Assembly: GCF_000191885.1 (NCBI RefSeq)
Contig: NZ_AEWI01000018.1
Span: 36,294 to 100,293, forward strand
Direction of reading: 5' to 3'
DNA length: 64,000 nucleotides
Source: Anaerophaga thermohalophila DSM 12881
Lineage (GTDB): Bacteria; Bacteroidota; Bacteroidia; Bacteroidales; Marinilabiliaceae
Shown: positions 33,373 to 43,146 of the stretch, piece by piece
Layout: each line of letters starts with the position of its first letter
Numbering within the stretch: the first letter of the stretch is position 1
The notes under the pieces: model-generated
The model's database searches: none
What the model was told of the DNA's origin: nothing
What the model saw: only the letters and a program-made list of their open reading frames with translations
Made by a program: the position numbers and the translations under genes

Positions 33373-35583
33373 TTAATTTTCTTCAAGATAGTAACGCAAC
33401 TGATCAAGCATGATGGGCACATCCGAAACATCCACACCATGTTTCAATAAAATTTCTTTGTCTTCATTAAAAGCATCGATAAACTCTTTGAGTGAAGAAT
33501 CCTTGTGCCGGATTGATTTCAGATACCAGTCAAGAGCTTCCCGGCGTTCGCCCAGGCACCAGACAATATGCCCCATATTCATATAATCATGCTGAGTGGG
33601 ATTTTCATCCATGGGTTTCAACCCGTATTTTTTGGCCTGTTCCAGTTTCCCCTCAACAAATGAACACCAGGCAATCGGTCGCCACACTTTGTGATTATCC
33701 GGCGCCAGATATTCCACCTTAAAATAGTATTTCAGGGCTTCGTCGTAACGCTTAAGCTCCAGCAGGCAGTGTCCTATGCTCACCTGTGTATGAAGGTCAT
33801 CGGGTTTTTTCTGTTCGGCAAGCTTATAATATTCAAGTGCCTTGTTGGGATTCTTCAGATAGCGGTAACAAAGCGCGATTTTCTTAAGATTCCAAACCTG
33901 CGAATCACCATGTAAGTCGGCCTGTAAATAATATTGCAGAGCCTCTTCATAATCTCCCTCCTGTTGATAGCAATAGGCTAACTTTTGAAGAATTTGTTTA
34001 TCAGGAACTTCTTTCTGCGCTTCTTTTAAAAACACCTTCCCGGCTTCTTTAAAATAATTTTTACCAAAAAGGTATTCAGCAAGTTTCAATAATATATTAT
34101 GACCCGGAGCAAGAAATGAAAGGAACCATTTATCCTGAAAATCGATATTCCATTCAAAGGGATCATCAAACGACTCCCTCTGGGGATGCAATTTAAAAAA
34201 GCGATAAAGGTCCTGAACATACTGGTTTGAGATATACAACTTTTTCTTTTCAGGATCGATAAGCTCGTCACTCTTCTGAACTTCCTTCATTGCCTCAATT
34301 TCAGCACCAAACATTTTCCCCATCATCTCTTTTTGCATACCGGGCATTTGGGGAATACTCATAATCAGCGAGTATTTATCGGAATTGCACAACACACCCG
34401 ACTCGGCCATAGAGCTAAGAATATTGCTGTCGTTGAGTGGTCCGGTCTCATTTTTCAAAGCATCCTGAACGATGGGATTGGGATAGAAAAACGGCAGGAA
34501 CCAGTGGTAAATATCATTGAAAAAAGGAAAGTGCTTCAACATTTTAAAGGTAGACATGAACAGGTCGGCACCCTCCATTTGCATACGGCTTAACTCTTCC
34601 AGCTTGTCCATCAGCTCGGGTGAGTCGGAAAAAATATCTTCCCAGTCGGGGTTTTTATCTTCCGAAAAACCTTCTCCCAGCAGGTTATCCAAATCAAGCT
34701 TTCGACGCAGGTTGGGCTGAATACGGGCAACTTCCGGTATGATCTCTTCATTCATCTTTCTGGTCAGCTTTTCCGTTTCCCTGGTGCGGATAATCTGAAT
34801 CAATATGGTCTGAATCATTTCGGGTGAAAACTGATCATTCAGTTTCTTTATGCGAACATCGATGTCGGGATAGAGCGAAAGCCTGGCATCGTACTTATAC
34901 AAAACGAATATGAGGCCGGTAAATGCCCTGAGCCTTACCTGCAGGTTAGGATGTTCACAAAGATCGAAAAGCAAAGCAAGATTATCCTCCCTGAAAGTGT
35001 TAAGCAGATTAATCGTCAAAGCGCTAACCATGACACTTTGCCATGGCCAGAAAAAATCATCCCCGAAAAATATATTTCTGATATCTTTTTCTCTCCCTTT
35101 GGCAAATTCAGGTAATGCTGCGATCATCTCAAACAGGCGGTCGAGTGATTTCTCCAGCTGATAGGGCAAAGCAATGGAAGGATCGACCGTATAAGAAACC
35201 ATATATTGGTCAGACTCTTTAAGATAGTTCGTAACAATTTTATCAAGTTCTTCTTCAGGAAGATTGTTCAGATAGCGTCGTGCATCGAAAACCCATCCCT
35301 GACTGCCACGCAAACAAAGCGCATCAACAATACGATCAGCCAGGGCGTAAATATCAGCCAGCAAATGGTTGTAAACCTGTTGCCGTTCCGGGTCGGTAAA
35401 CCCCTCAACAGTGTATCTCAACAGACTTTTATAGGTCATCTCCAGATGGTAAAGTCCGTCAATCAAATCGCTGTTGTGGGTCTCCTTTACCAGTTCGGAC
35501 AGAAGGTCAAGCGACTCTTTCACCCGCTTCTCAGTCAAAAGGCTGTAAACCTGTCTTTGTTTCTTTTGTGCCGGGCCATCCAT
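33373..35583 (-). CDS. Large tetratricopeptide-repeat protein
   Basis: A 736-residue protein with no signal peptide. The N-terminal 500 residues are helical and not recognised; they include RSLxLLF-like and LCEHPNLQVRLRAFTGLI (HEAT-like) stretches. The C-terminal part has about five TPR units, for example AGKVFLKEAQKEVPDKQILQ, EALQYYLQADLHGDSQVW, NPNKALEYYKLAEQKKPDD and RYDEALKYYFKVEYLAPD. TPRs mediate protein contacts; the partner is unknown. The gene begins 2 bp after the stop of tamB, so it is probably cotranscribed with tamB and the TamA-like gene, but a role in outer membrane assembly is only inferred. Confidence 0.75.
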   Translation of the reverse strand: MDGPAQKKQRQVYSLLTEKRVKESLDLLSELVKETHNSDLIDGLYHLEMTYKSLLRYTVEGFTDPERQQVYNHLLADIYALADRIVDALCLRGSQGWVFDARRYLNNLPEEELDKIVTNYLKESDQYMVSYTVDPSIALPYQLEKSLDRLFEMIAALPEFAKGREKDIRNIFFGDDFFWPWQSVMVSALTINLLNTFREDNLALLFDLCEHPNLQVRLRAFTGLIFVLYKYDARLSLYPDIDVRIKKLNDQFSPEMIQTILIQIIRTRETEKLTRKMNEEIIPEVARIQPNLRRKLDLDNLLGEGFSEDKNPDWEDIFSDSPELMDKLEELSRMQMEGADLFMSTFKMLKHFPFFNDIYHWFLPFFYPNPIVQDALKNETGPLNDSNILSSMAESGVLCNSDKYSLIMSIPQMPGMQKEMMGKMFGAEIEAMKEVQKSDELIDPEKKKLYISNQYVQDLYRFFKLHPQRESFDDPFEWNIDFQDKWFLSFLAPGHNILLKLAEYLFGKNYFKEAGKVFLKEAQKEVPDKQILQKLAYCYQQEGDYEEALQYYLQADLHGDSQVWNLKKIALCYRYLKNPNKALEYYKLAEQKKPDDLHTQVSIGHCLLELKRYDEALKYYFKVEYLAPDNHKVWRPIAWCSFVEGKLEQAKKYGLKPMDENPTQHDYMNMGHIVWCLGERREALDWYLKSIRHKDSSLKEFIDAFNEDKEILLKHGVDVSDVPIMLDQLRYYLEEN

Positions 35584-35585
35584 AT

Positions 35586-38500
35586 TTAATCCTTTTCAAA
35601 TTTCAAAATTACATCAATTCCGGAATCTTTAACATCTCCCTGAGTGAGTCTGAATGACAAATTCCGTGTCAGTTCATACTCCAGGGTTATCTTCTGGGGT
35701 GTTAAAGATTCATCTTCGCTCTCACCAAATCCTCTCTGATAAATCACAAAAAGATTATTGGTAATATATTTGCCAACCATAAAGGTAGCACTTTCCCAGT
35801 CATCTCCGGCCTGAATCTCTACCATATCGAGATCAAAAGTATTTCCAATCGTCTTTGTCAACTGTGACGATACCAAACCTGACAACATGGCGGAGGGCAA
35901 GTTACCCGACACACCTTCCTGATTACTGAAACTCAAATCGTCAAACGACCGGTTAAAGAGAAGATATGCCATGGCATCCCGCTCGGTTATACTATTCCCG
36001 TTTAAGGTAAACGATAATTGAGGCTCAAAGGCCGTGCCACCGGCAATCATTACCAGTTCATTTTTTTGTTTGTTTTTCCCCCTGAAGATATATTCTGCTT
36101 TAATATTTATTCCCGGATTGATATCTTTTCCTCCCTGAAATGTAAGTTCTCCCTCACGGACAATCAATTTTCGTCCGTACAAGGTATAATATCCTCTTGA
36201 AATTCCCAATACCCCGAAGATTTCAAAATACGCATTGTTTTTTAGCAGATCAAAATCACCGTATAGCTCCAGGTTCATATCTTCCGACTTGATCCAGCTG
36301 TTACGCGGGATTTTCACGTTTATTTTACCGGTAAGGTTTTTCATCAGTTGATTTCCCGCTCCTTCCGGGTTTTTCTGCCTTATTGAGTCCAAATCTATAT
36401 TATAGGTACTATCCCGCTTTTCCTCTTCGAGCGCATTGACCAACATGGGCTTATTCACATCCGAAGCAGCGCCCATATTCAGTAAGGCCGGCAGGTAAAA
36501 ACTCGAACGCAGGACGGTAAGGTTGCCTCTGTAAGTCGGGTTTTCTTCTTCCATACTGAACCAGGTATCGGCATTAATTTGAATTTCATGATTGGGATGA
36601 CGTGAAACAAAAAAATTCTTTGCTTTTAACGACATGTCTATCCGGGAGAGGTTTCCTGAAACCAGACCGGAATCAAATGCTACACTGCCGGTAACCAGAA
36701 AAGTACCTTTATCCCGCCTTGCGAACAGAGAATCGACCATTATACGGTTGCTGTCGACTCTGGTTCTGAGTTTTATACCGCTATATTCGATACCATAGGC
36801 CGGCAACGATATTTCGCCCCCCGAGGCATTCACAAAACCTGTCAAAACAGGCTGTAACAAAGACCCGTCAAAGGTAACATCCATGTCGACCAAAGCTCTG
36901 AAAAACTGATTGTCCGGATCATCAAATACAAAGAATGAAGACGGTCTCAACTGTCTGGTATGAATTCTCCCGCTGATTTTTTTGATGCTTGAAACCATTA
37001 TACTATCAGAAAAACCAATCCGGACAGGAGACACGCCTTCAGCAGTCAGTGAATCACCTGCCGGACTTTTTATCATCAGATATGCACTCAGTGTATCTTT
37101 AATATATGAAACATCGACCTCCAGTCTTTTAAGCCGCGCCTGTCCTGCTTCGATGCTATCCGACACCAGAACCATGTCCAAAGCAGGATCAGAAAGAGCA
37201 CCTTTCACATTCACTCCGGCTGATAGTCTGCCAGCCATGTGTTTATCCACGAGCCCCAGCTTCCGGATCAAGGAAAGGTCAAGTTTTTCAACAGATGCTC
37301 CGATATCTATGGAATCTCCTTTAATATAGGCTCCTTCGGCTCTGACAAAAATTGCATCATTACTTCGGGTGGCTAAAGAAAAGCCGGACAGCGCCATTCG
37401 TGTAGAATCAATAAATAATTGAGCCCCGTCACCCACAAGGTAAAAAGATTCATAAGGGGTAAAAACATCCATTACCGGAACAGAGACTTGAAATGGCATC
37501 TGGAAATTCCCGGTGGCCTGTAGATTCAATCCCAGCGAATCGGGCAGCCACGCGGAAGTTTCCACCTGCCATTCACCGGGAACCACATCAGCAGTCAGGT
37601 AAATTGAATCCATCTCCACGTTCGAAGCGGAAATTCCATGAAGAGTGGTCTGCGCCCGGCCTGAGTATTCATCAGGCTTTAGCAATCCTTCCAGCCGGAC
37701 ATAAACATTGTCAAAACCGGCTATTGTATCATACCTTAAAGACTGCCCGTTTATTGAAATATCTGTTAACAATGAGTCGGGCCTTCCTTCTGCTTTCCCT
37801 GACAAATTTAGTTCTTCCCATGTGACCGGCACTTCAACATAATGACCAAAAGCATCCAGGTTGGCCAGAAATACTTCAAATTCAGAATATATCAAACCTT
37901 CTTCAGTATATCTCCCGCTGACACTTAAATCAGCAGACCGGTTCCTGAAATACAACATATCCAGTATTACAGAGCGCCTGTCAATCTGTCCGTCAGCGGT
38001 TAAAGAGTCCACCGGTATTCCGGCAATAACAGACCGTTCAATCACCAAACCAAAACGCGCTTTTAATGAATTCAAATCACGCCCCGATCCGTCGGCACTA
38101 AAGTTCATATTCAACATGGTACTATCTCCCCATTCGGGAAGAAAATGGCCTGCAGGAAACCGGTCTGCCTTAATTTTCAGGTGAAAAGGTGCATTTCTTT
38201 TTGAAAGATGAGTCTCTAAATTGATATCAAAAAGTCCAACTTGTGTGGCAATTCGTGATTGTACCTTTGTTGCTCCTGAAAGATAACTACCGGCAAACAT
38301 CAATTCTCTGAAATAATATTGGTCCCAACGACTTCGAGCAAAATTCGCATCAAACTTTAACGGTTCACCACTGTTCTCAAGGCCATTGCCCGATATTTGA
38401 ATATTGCCGTTTAAAACAAGCGGAAGATCAGACAACATGAACCATTTACCGGGATCAAACGATTGAAAGGAGAGAACAACATTAAGCGCAGAATGATGCC

Positions 38501-39488
38501 TCAGACTATCGTTCAGTAAGTTTGAGAAGCCTGTAATTCCTCCTTTCAGACCGAACTGCTGCTCCTGATGCTTCACTTTCAGGTCAATATCGATATTATC
38601 ACTGTTGAGCCGGGTTTTCAGTTCTATTTCGGGACTGACACCTATCCTTATATCAGGTAAAATCCATGAAAATTCGGACAACTCCAAAGGACTTGTTTCC
38701 ATCTCGCCTGCTCCATCGACCTTAGCCGTGGCAGAATAATTTCCCCGTGCCTTCAGACGGTTTTGGGGTGTCATCAGGGCAAAATCGGATATTGTAAAAA
38801 CTGAATCTTCCTTCGACGCAACAAACTGCAAATGTTCCAGATCGGGAATTCCGACCGGTGTCAGAAATCCCATGTGCTTAAGGTCGAGCATCATAGAACG
38901 GGACGAATAATGTCCGTTCAACTCCAGATTGAAATTATTTATGGATGCAGGAACAATGCTGTCAGTCGTGCCGATGACAAAATGCCCATCATCTATTCTA
39001 AAAGTCCCCAGGTAGAAAGACAATGACAAAGGTTCTGAAGATACAGTGTCAGCATCTGCCACCCGTTTGGGAAATAACTTTTGAAAATTCCATGTGGAAT
39101 CGCTATCCTGGCTGATGTTTACCAAAGGGCGACGCAATATTATCGACCCGACATGAACCTGCCCGTTCAATAACGGCCACAGAGAATATTGAAGCGATAA
39201 TTCATCAAAAGCCAAAAGTGTATCTGTCTCATTCAGGCCGGCGTAAAATCCCTGAACGGAAAGATGACTAAAAAAATTACCTTCGAGCCTGTCAATGTCC
39301 ACCTTCCCGTTCAACTCCCGGTTGGCTATCTTCACCACCTGTTCTTTCACAATGTGACGGAACATCGTTGTCTGCGTAAACAACAAAAGGAGGATTAACA
39401 GGCTAATCAGGCCTGTAAAGACAAACAATATGTATTTGATAAGTTTATTCACCTGGTTTTGATTATTCAGATTAAAAGGCATGTCCAA
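35586..39488 (-). CDS. tamB: TamB-like translocation and assembly module protein
   Basis: A 1300-residue protein with one N-terminal membrane anchor (about 17-38, KYILFVFTGLISLLILLLLF), followed by a long beta-rich periplasmic region and a C-terminal DUF490/TamB domain. The C-terminus shows the typical pattern of RDAMAYLLFNRSFDDLSF and LEYELTRNLSFRLTQG. TamB spans the periplasm and works with TamA or BamA in lipid transport or outer membrane protein assembly. The start overlaps the end of the TamA/BamA-like gene by 17 bp. An internal ATG at residue 3 is an alternative start. Confidence 0.9.
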   Translation of the reverse strand: MDMPFNLNNQNQVNKLIKYILFVFTGLISLLILLLLFTQTTMFRHIVKEQVVKIANRELNGKVDIDRLEGNFFSHLSVQGFYAGLNETDTLLAFDELSLQYSLWPLLNGQVHVGSIILRRPLVNISQDSDSTWNFQKLFPKRVADADTVSSEPLSLSFYLGTFRIDDGHFVIGTTDSIVPASINNFNLELNGHYSSRSMMLDLKHMGFLTPVGIPDLEHLQFVASKEDSVFTISDFALMTPQNRLKARGNYSATAKVDGAGEMETSPLELSEFSWILPDIRIGVSPEIELKTRLNSDNIDIDLKVKHQEQQFGLKGGITGFSNLLNDSLRHHSALNVVLSFQSFDPGKWFMLSDLPLVLNGNIQISGNGLENSGEPLKFDANFARSRWDQYYFRELMFAGSYLSGATKVQSRIATQVGLFDINLETHLSKRNAPFHLKIKADRFPAGHFLPEWGDSTMLNMNFSADGSGRDLNSLKARFGLVIERSVIAGIPVDSLTADGQIDRRSVILDMLYFRNRSADLSVSGRYTEEGLIYSEFEVFLANLDAFGHYVEVPVTWEELNLSGKAEGRPDSLLTDISINGQSLRYDTIAGFDNVYVRLEGLLKPDEYSGRAQTTLHGISASNVEMDSIYLTADVVPGEWQVETSAWLPDSLGLNLQATGNFQMPFQVSVPVMDVFTPYESFYLVGDGAQLFIDSTRMALSGFSLATRSNDAIFVRAEGAYIKGDSIDIGASVEKLDLSLIRKLGLVDKHMAGRLSAGVNVKGALSDPALDMVLVSDSIEAGQARLKRLEVDVSYIKDTLSAYLMIKSPAGDSLTAEGVSPVRIGFSDSIMVSSIKKISGRIHTRQLRPSSFFVFDDPDNQFFRALVDMDVTFDGSLLQPVLTGFVNASGGEISLPAYGIEYSGIKLRTRVDSNRIMVDSLFARRDKGTFLVTGSVAFDSGLVSGNLSRIDMSLKAKNFFVSRHPNHEIQINADTWFSMEEENPTYRGNLTVLRSSFYLPALLNMGAASDVNKPMLVNALEEEKRDSTYNIDLDSIRQKNPEGAGNQLMKNLTGKINVKIPRNSWIKSEDMNLELYGDFDLLKNNAYFEIFGVLGISRGYYTLYGRKLIVREGELTFQGGKDINPGINIKAEYIFRGKNKQKNELVMIAGGTAFEPQLSFTLNGNSITERDAMAYLLFNRSFDDLSFSNQEGVSGNLPSAMLSGLVSSQLTKTIGNTFDLDMVEIQAGDDWESATFMVGKYITNNLFVIYQRGFGESEDESLTPQKITLEYELTRNLSFRLTQGDVKDSGIDVILKFEKD

Positions 39489-41316
39489 TATTCAAATGAA
39501 ACTGCCATTTTGAGACCTCGTCGAAAACGGGACGGGCAAAATCAATTCCCACCGGCCCGATTGGTGTGGAAACGCGTAGTCCCGCGCCGGCTGCAAAACG
39601 TAAATCACTAATCCGGAATGTATTTTCATCCCGCCAAACATTTCCGTAATCCAAAAACACCACAAGGCTAACCGGATCCATTACTTTAATTCTGGGTTCA
39701 ATGCTCCCTTCCAAAAGAGAATTCCCTCCCACCGGAATATCTTCAACATCAAGAGGACCGAGCATCTGGCGGGCCCAACCGCGAACCGACTGGCTTCCCC
39801 CGGCAAAGTATCGTTCTTCTATCGGTGTAACCGAAGCTTTCCCCATGGGTATAATGCTTCCTCCCTTCAGTCTGATTGCAAGCACTACCCCACTCATAAC
39901 CGGTTGATAACGTTTTATTTCAAACAAATACTTAAAAAACGGATATGGCGAGTTGAAAAGAGAACTGTTTGCTCTTGCATTAAAAGCCAAAGACCAGCCT
40001 TCGGCAGGATCGAAACGCGGACTGGAAGTATTGTAGATCAGTCCCGCCGAAATACCGTTTTTGGAATAAACGGATTGATCAAGTTCGGTCAGAGAGCGCT
40101 CAAAATCGGATGCAATTTTTATATCGACCCGCTCAAAATATAATGAAACGGAACTGGCGAGAAAATCGGAGAAATTTTGATGAAGCGACAAATCTCCCCC
40201 CCAGAGAAACGACTCAAAACTTTCTTCTTTCCTCCTGCGCACCCCGGGATTGAACTTCAATGAAGAACTGGGACCAAACACGGCCGGTTGCGTGATAGTC
40301 GCTTCGAACCGGTATGGCTCGAGTCCCGAATGTTTAGCATAAAAGTTTGTTCGCATGGTTCGGCCCGGAAAATTCAGATATCCGACATCTGCAAAGGTCC
40401 TGAATTTGTCTTCTTTTCCATAACCAAATCCCAGACGTGTTGACAAACGCGGAGCTTCTTCTATTTTGATATTAACAGGAACGGTATCATTTTTCTGACT
40501 GGTCAGCAGGGTCTGAACAGAGGCAATACGGAAAAGACCCAGTTCATAAACCTGCTTCTGGGATTGTGAAAGCTTCTCAGAACTGTATATCTCTCCCTTC
40601 TGAATAGAGAGCTGATTGCGAATAGCCTTAAGAGGGGTTCGTTCCGCTCCCTCTATAGAAATTTCTCCAAAACGGCATAGCGGTCCCTTTCGAATTAACC
40701 AGCGAATCGATGCGCCAAGAGTATCGGCCGATAACGAAATATCCGGTGTTACGCCCACGTAGGCATACCCGTGAGAAGTAAACCATGAAGCAATCACCTC
40801 CTGATCATTTTTTACCTGGTTATCACGAAATATTTCTCCGGGTCTGGCCTCAAGACTTTGTTTTGCTTTTTGCCATTCCGGAAGTTCAAACAATGAATCT
40901 GTTGTCCCTTCATTAACAGTCTCAAAAGATAAATCTTCAATAACTACCGGCCGGCCCTCATTTATCTCAATAGTAAGGTCAACTTTATATTTACGCGAAT
41001 GTATCATAATATCAGGAGAGGCAATCACTACATGCAGGTAACCGTGCGACTGATAAAAAGCCTTCAACTGGGTTTTATTCATCTCCCAGGCCTGGGAAGT
41101 ATAAAAAGAAGGCTCCTTCTTGAAAAAAGTCTTGCCAATCCATGATGATTCCCGAAAAGTTATCTTATCCATTAATTCACCATCACTGAAAGCATGATTC
41201 CCTCTAAACCTGATGTTTCGGATTTCCGCATTTTCCTGAGCAAAGGAATCGAAAGGGCACATCAAAATAATAAAAGCCAACAACGATATGTATAAGTTTT
41301 TTTTCAGAGGAAACAA
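39472..41316 (-). CDS. Omp85-family outer membrane protein, TamA/BamA-like
   Basis: A 614-residue protein with a signal peptide (LLAFIILMCPFDSFAQ). It has about three POTRA domains (25-300, each with patterns such as IRNIRFRGNHAFSDGELMDK), then a 16-strand beta-barrel. SQSVRGWARQ (about 505-514) is the loop-6 VRGF/Y motif, and the chain ends WQFHLNIGHAF with a C-terminal Phe as barrel proteins do. It inserts or assembles outer membrane proteins, and with TamB forms the TAM system. Short POTRA count and the tamB neighbour favour TamA over the essential BamA. Confidence 0.88.
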   Translation of the reverse strand: MFPLKKNLYISLLAFIILMCPFDSFAQENAEIRNIRFRGNHAFSDGELMDKITFRESSWIGKTFFKKEPSFYTSQAWEMNKTQLKAFYQSHGYLHVVIASPDIMIHSRKYKVDLTIEINEGRPVVIEDLSFETVNEGTTDSLFELPEWQKAKQSLEARPGEIFRDNQVKNDQEVIASWFTSHGYAYVGVTPDISLSADTLGASIRWLIRKGPLCRFGEISIEGAERTPLKAIRNQLSIQKGEIYSSEKLSQSQKQVYELGLFRIASVQTLLTSQKNDTVPVNIKIEEAPRLSTRLGFGYGKEDKFRTFADVGYLNFPGRTMRTNFYAKHSGLEPYRFEATITQPAVFGPSSSLKFNPGVRRRKEESFESFLWGGDLSLHQNFSDFLASSVSLYFERVDIKIASDFERSLTELDQSVYSKNGISAGLIYNTSSPRFDPAEGWSLAFNARANSSLFNSPYPFFKYLFEIKRYQPVMSGVVLAIRLKGGSIIPMGKASVTPIEERYFAGGSQSVRGWARQMLGPLDVEDIPVGGNSLLEGSIEPRIKVMDPVSLVVFLDYGNVWRDENTFRISDLRFAAGAGLRVSTPIGPVGIDFARPVFDEVSKWQFHLNIGHAF

Positions 41317-41377
41317 TTTTTAGTGTCTTACTGCAGATATTCGTGTTTTTTTGGGTAAACTATTTTTTTTTAATGTT

Positions 41378-41517
41378 GAGCCCGGTCTAAAAACATCTTT
41401 GTTGCCAAACTCGTTGTTGTTTTAAATTTTTGCATCCTCATTAACAACAAGTTAACTCTGGTACAAAAATTTAAAACGCCTTGATTTTGACAAAAATATG
41501 CCTTTTATACTGCACTC
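41378..41517. mobile_element. MITE-like repeat A, interior type 1
   Basis: A 140-bp element with ends GAGCCCGGTCTAAAAACATC and TGCCTTTTATACTGCACTC, flanked by AATGTT on both sides (6-bp target duplication). It shares the interior of the copies at 22129-22269, 42047-42187 and 49507-49647. Confidence 0.85.
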
Positions 41518-41823
41518 AATGTTATCTGAAAATGTCTGCGCCATTTCTTGTCCGGGACCAGCAAAACGACCGGAAAGCGTTCGATAATTCCTTAAAAATC
41601 AACTATAATGTTGTCAATTACGCGAATTGAAAAGAACGACCATAACTTTCTCATAAAAAAAACTCTGCATCATTGTGTCTCAGCGTTTAGTTTTTTTTAC
41701 TGACGATTGATGCCCTCAATTGTCCGTAAAGTTAGCGGAAATTTTAACACGATTATCTTGTAAAACAATGATACATCTCCAACCGTTTAATAAAAAAACA
41801 GAAAAACTGGAACTATGGAACTA

Positions 41824-42023
41824 TGGAACTGAAAAACAAAAAAATCGCAGCTTTGGTACACGATCTTTACGAAGACCTGGAACTTTGACATCCGGCAATT
41901 CGTTTGCGTGAAGCCGGAGCGGAAGTGTTGCTGGCCGGGGAAAAATCTGATTTCAAGCCGGACACCGGCAGACCTGCCGTTTTATATCAGAGCATTCATT
42001 CAGCTATTGCGATCTTAACATGA
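41824..42023 (+). pseudogene. DJ-1/PfpI family relic
   Basis: Reading from ATG at 41824 gives KNKKIAALVHDLYEDLEL, then an in-frame TGA, then HPAIRLREAGAEVLLAGEK. Together these match the N-terminal third of DJ-1/PfpI intracellular peptidase-like proteins (usual length about 170-190), where a Trp or Tyr would stand in place of the stop. After residue 50 the similarity fades, and the frame ends at 42023 just before another MITE copy. It is a broken and truncated gene. Confidence 0.6.
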
Positions 42024-42046
42024 AAAGTTACAGATATTGTATCTGT

Positions 42047-42187
42047 GAGCCCAGTCTAAAAAGCATCTTCATTGCCAAACTCGGTGTTGTTTTAAATTTT
42101 TGCATCCTCATTAACAACAAGTTAACTCTGGTGCAAAAATTTAAAACGCCTTGATTTTGACAAAAAGATGCTTTTTAGACTGCACTC
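42047..42187. mobile_element. MITE-like repeat A, interior type 1
   Basis: A 141-bp copy with ends GAGCCCAGTCTAAAAAGCAT and ATGCTTTTTAGACTGCACTC. The flanks ATCTGT and ATCTAA share four of six bases, so the duplication has decayed. The following 330 bp hold no gene that I can identify. Confidence 0.8.
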
Positions 42188-42517
42188 ATCTAATTTTCGA
42201 AAAACAGACACACACGGTGGTGATCTGCCAAAACTTTTATCGATTCTGGACACATCTGACTGAAAAAATGGCAAAACAATCTTATCAGTAAGGTCAAAAT
42301 GTCATGTGAGTTAAGGGTGAAAAATGTCGGTTTTCACCCTTAATTTATTTATTGAATTAAACAATTATAAATTGATTGGTTTTCAGTGTTTTATTTTTTA
42401 AAATTTTTTAGCAATTCGGGCATCATTCTATGGCATAACATTTGGAAGAAACAAAAGTGAAAAACAAAAAAGTGAGAGAAAAAACAGATGTCTAACCAAA
42501 AAATGGAGGGTTAAGTT

Positions 42518-42973
42518 ATGGCATTACAAAGATATACAGGAGGCGATTTCTTCCCATCCATTCCAAGCTTATTCAACGACTTTTTCAACAGTGATCTGAT
42601 GGATTGGGGATTGTCAAACTTTGCAGGTACCAATTCAACCTTACCTGCTGTGAATGTTCGTGAAACCGATAACGAGTTCACTGTTGAGGTAGCTGCTCCG
42701 GGAATGGAACGTAAAGATTTCAAAATAGATTATCAAAACGGAAGACTGACCATCTCTTCAGAAAAGAAAGAAGAGAGCAAAGATGAAAAAGACGGCAAAG
42801 TGACCCGTCGTGAATTTAACTATCAATCATTCCAACGCGTATTTAACGTTCCGGAAGACATGGTGAAGGTGGATGACATCTCAGCCAAATACACCGACGG
42901 TATTCTTTATATCACTTTGCCCAAGAAAGATGAAATAAAACCCAAGCCTGCAAAAACCATAAAAATTTCATAA
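42518..42973 (+). CDS. Hsp20 small heat shock protein
   Basis: A 151-residue protein with an alpha-crystallin domain (about 42-140). NEFTVEVAAPGMERKDFKI and RREFNYQSFQRVFNVPEDM are typical core blocks; AKYTDGILYITLPK carries the GxL motif, and the C-terminal IKIS resembles the IXI tail. It is an ATP-independent chaperone that keeps unfolding proteins soluble. GGAGGG sits 7-8 bp before the ATG. A degP/htrA-like gene follows after a terminator-like hairpin, so both may respond to heat. Confidence 0.93.
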   Translation: MALQRYTGGDFFPSIPSLFNDFFNSDLMDWGLSNFAGTNSTLPAVNVRETDNEFTVEVAAPGMERKDFKIDYQNGRLTISSEKKEESKDEKDGKVTRREFNYQSFQRVFNVPEDMVKVDDISAKYTDGILYITLPKKDEIKPKPAKTIKIS

Positions 42974-43058
42974 CCGGCTATCTTTCCTGAGCCGGCAAGA
43001 GCTTCTTAATTGAGGTAAAACAGGTTGTTCTGTAAAAACAGGTCAACTTCAAACAAGG

Positions 43059-43105
43059 CGCCGGGGTTGCAACGCCTGACGTTGCGCCCCGGCGTTGTTG
43101 ATTTT
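43059..43105 (+). terminator. Terminator-like hairpin after hsp20
   Basis: CGCCGGGGTTGCAACG (43059-43074) pairs with CGTTGCGCCCCGGCG (43080-43094) with a small bulge, followed by TTGTTGATTTTG. The stem is very G+C rich for this window. Confidence 0.7.
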
Positions 43106-43146
43106 GTCCAGCTATAAATTATCCACTATAAAAAGAGGAGGTCATT

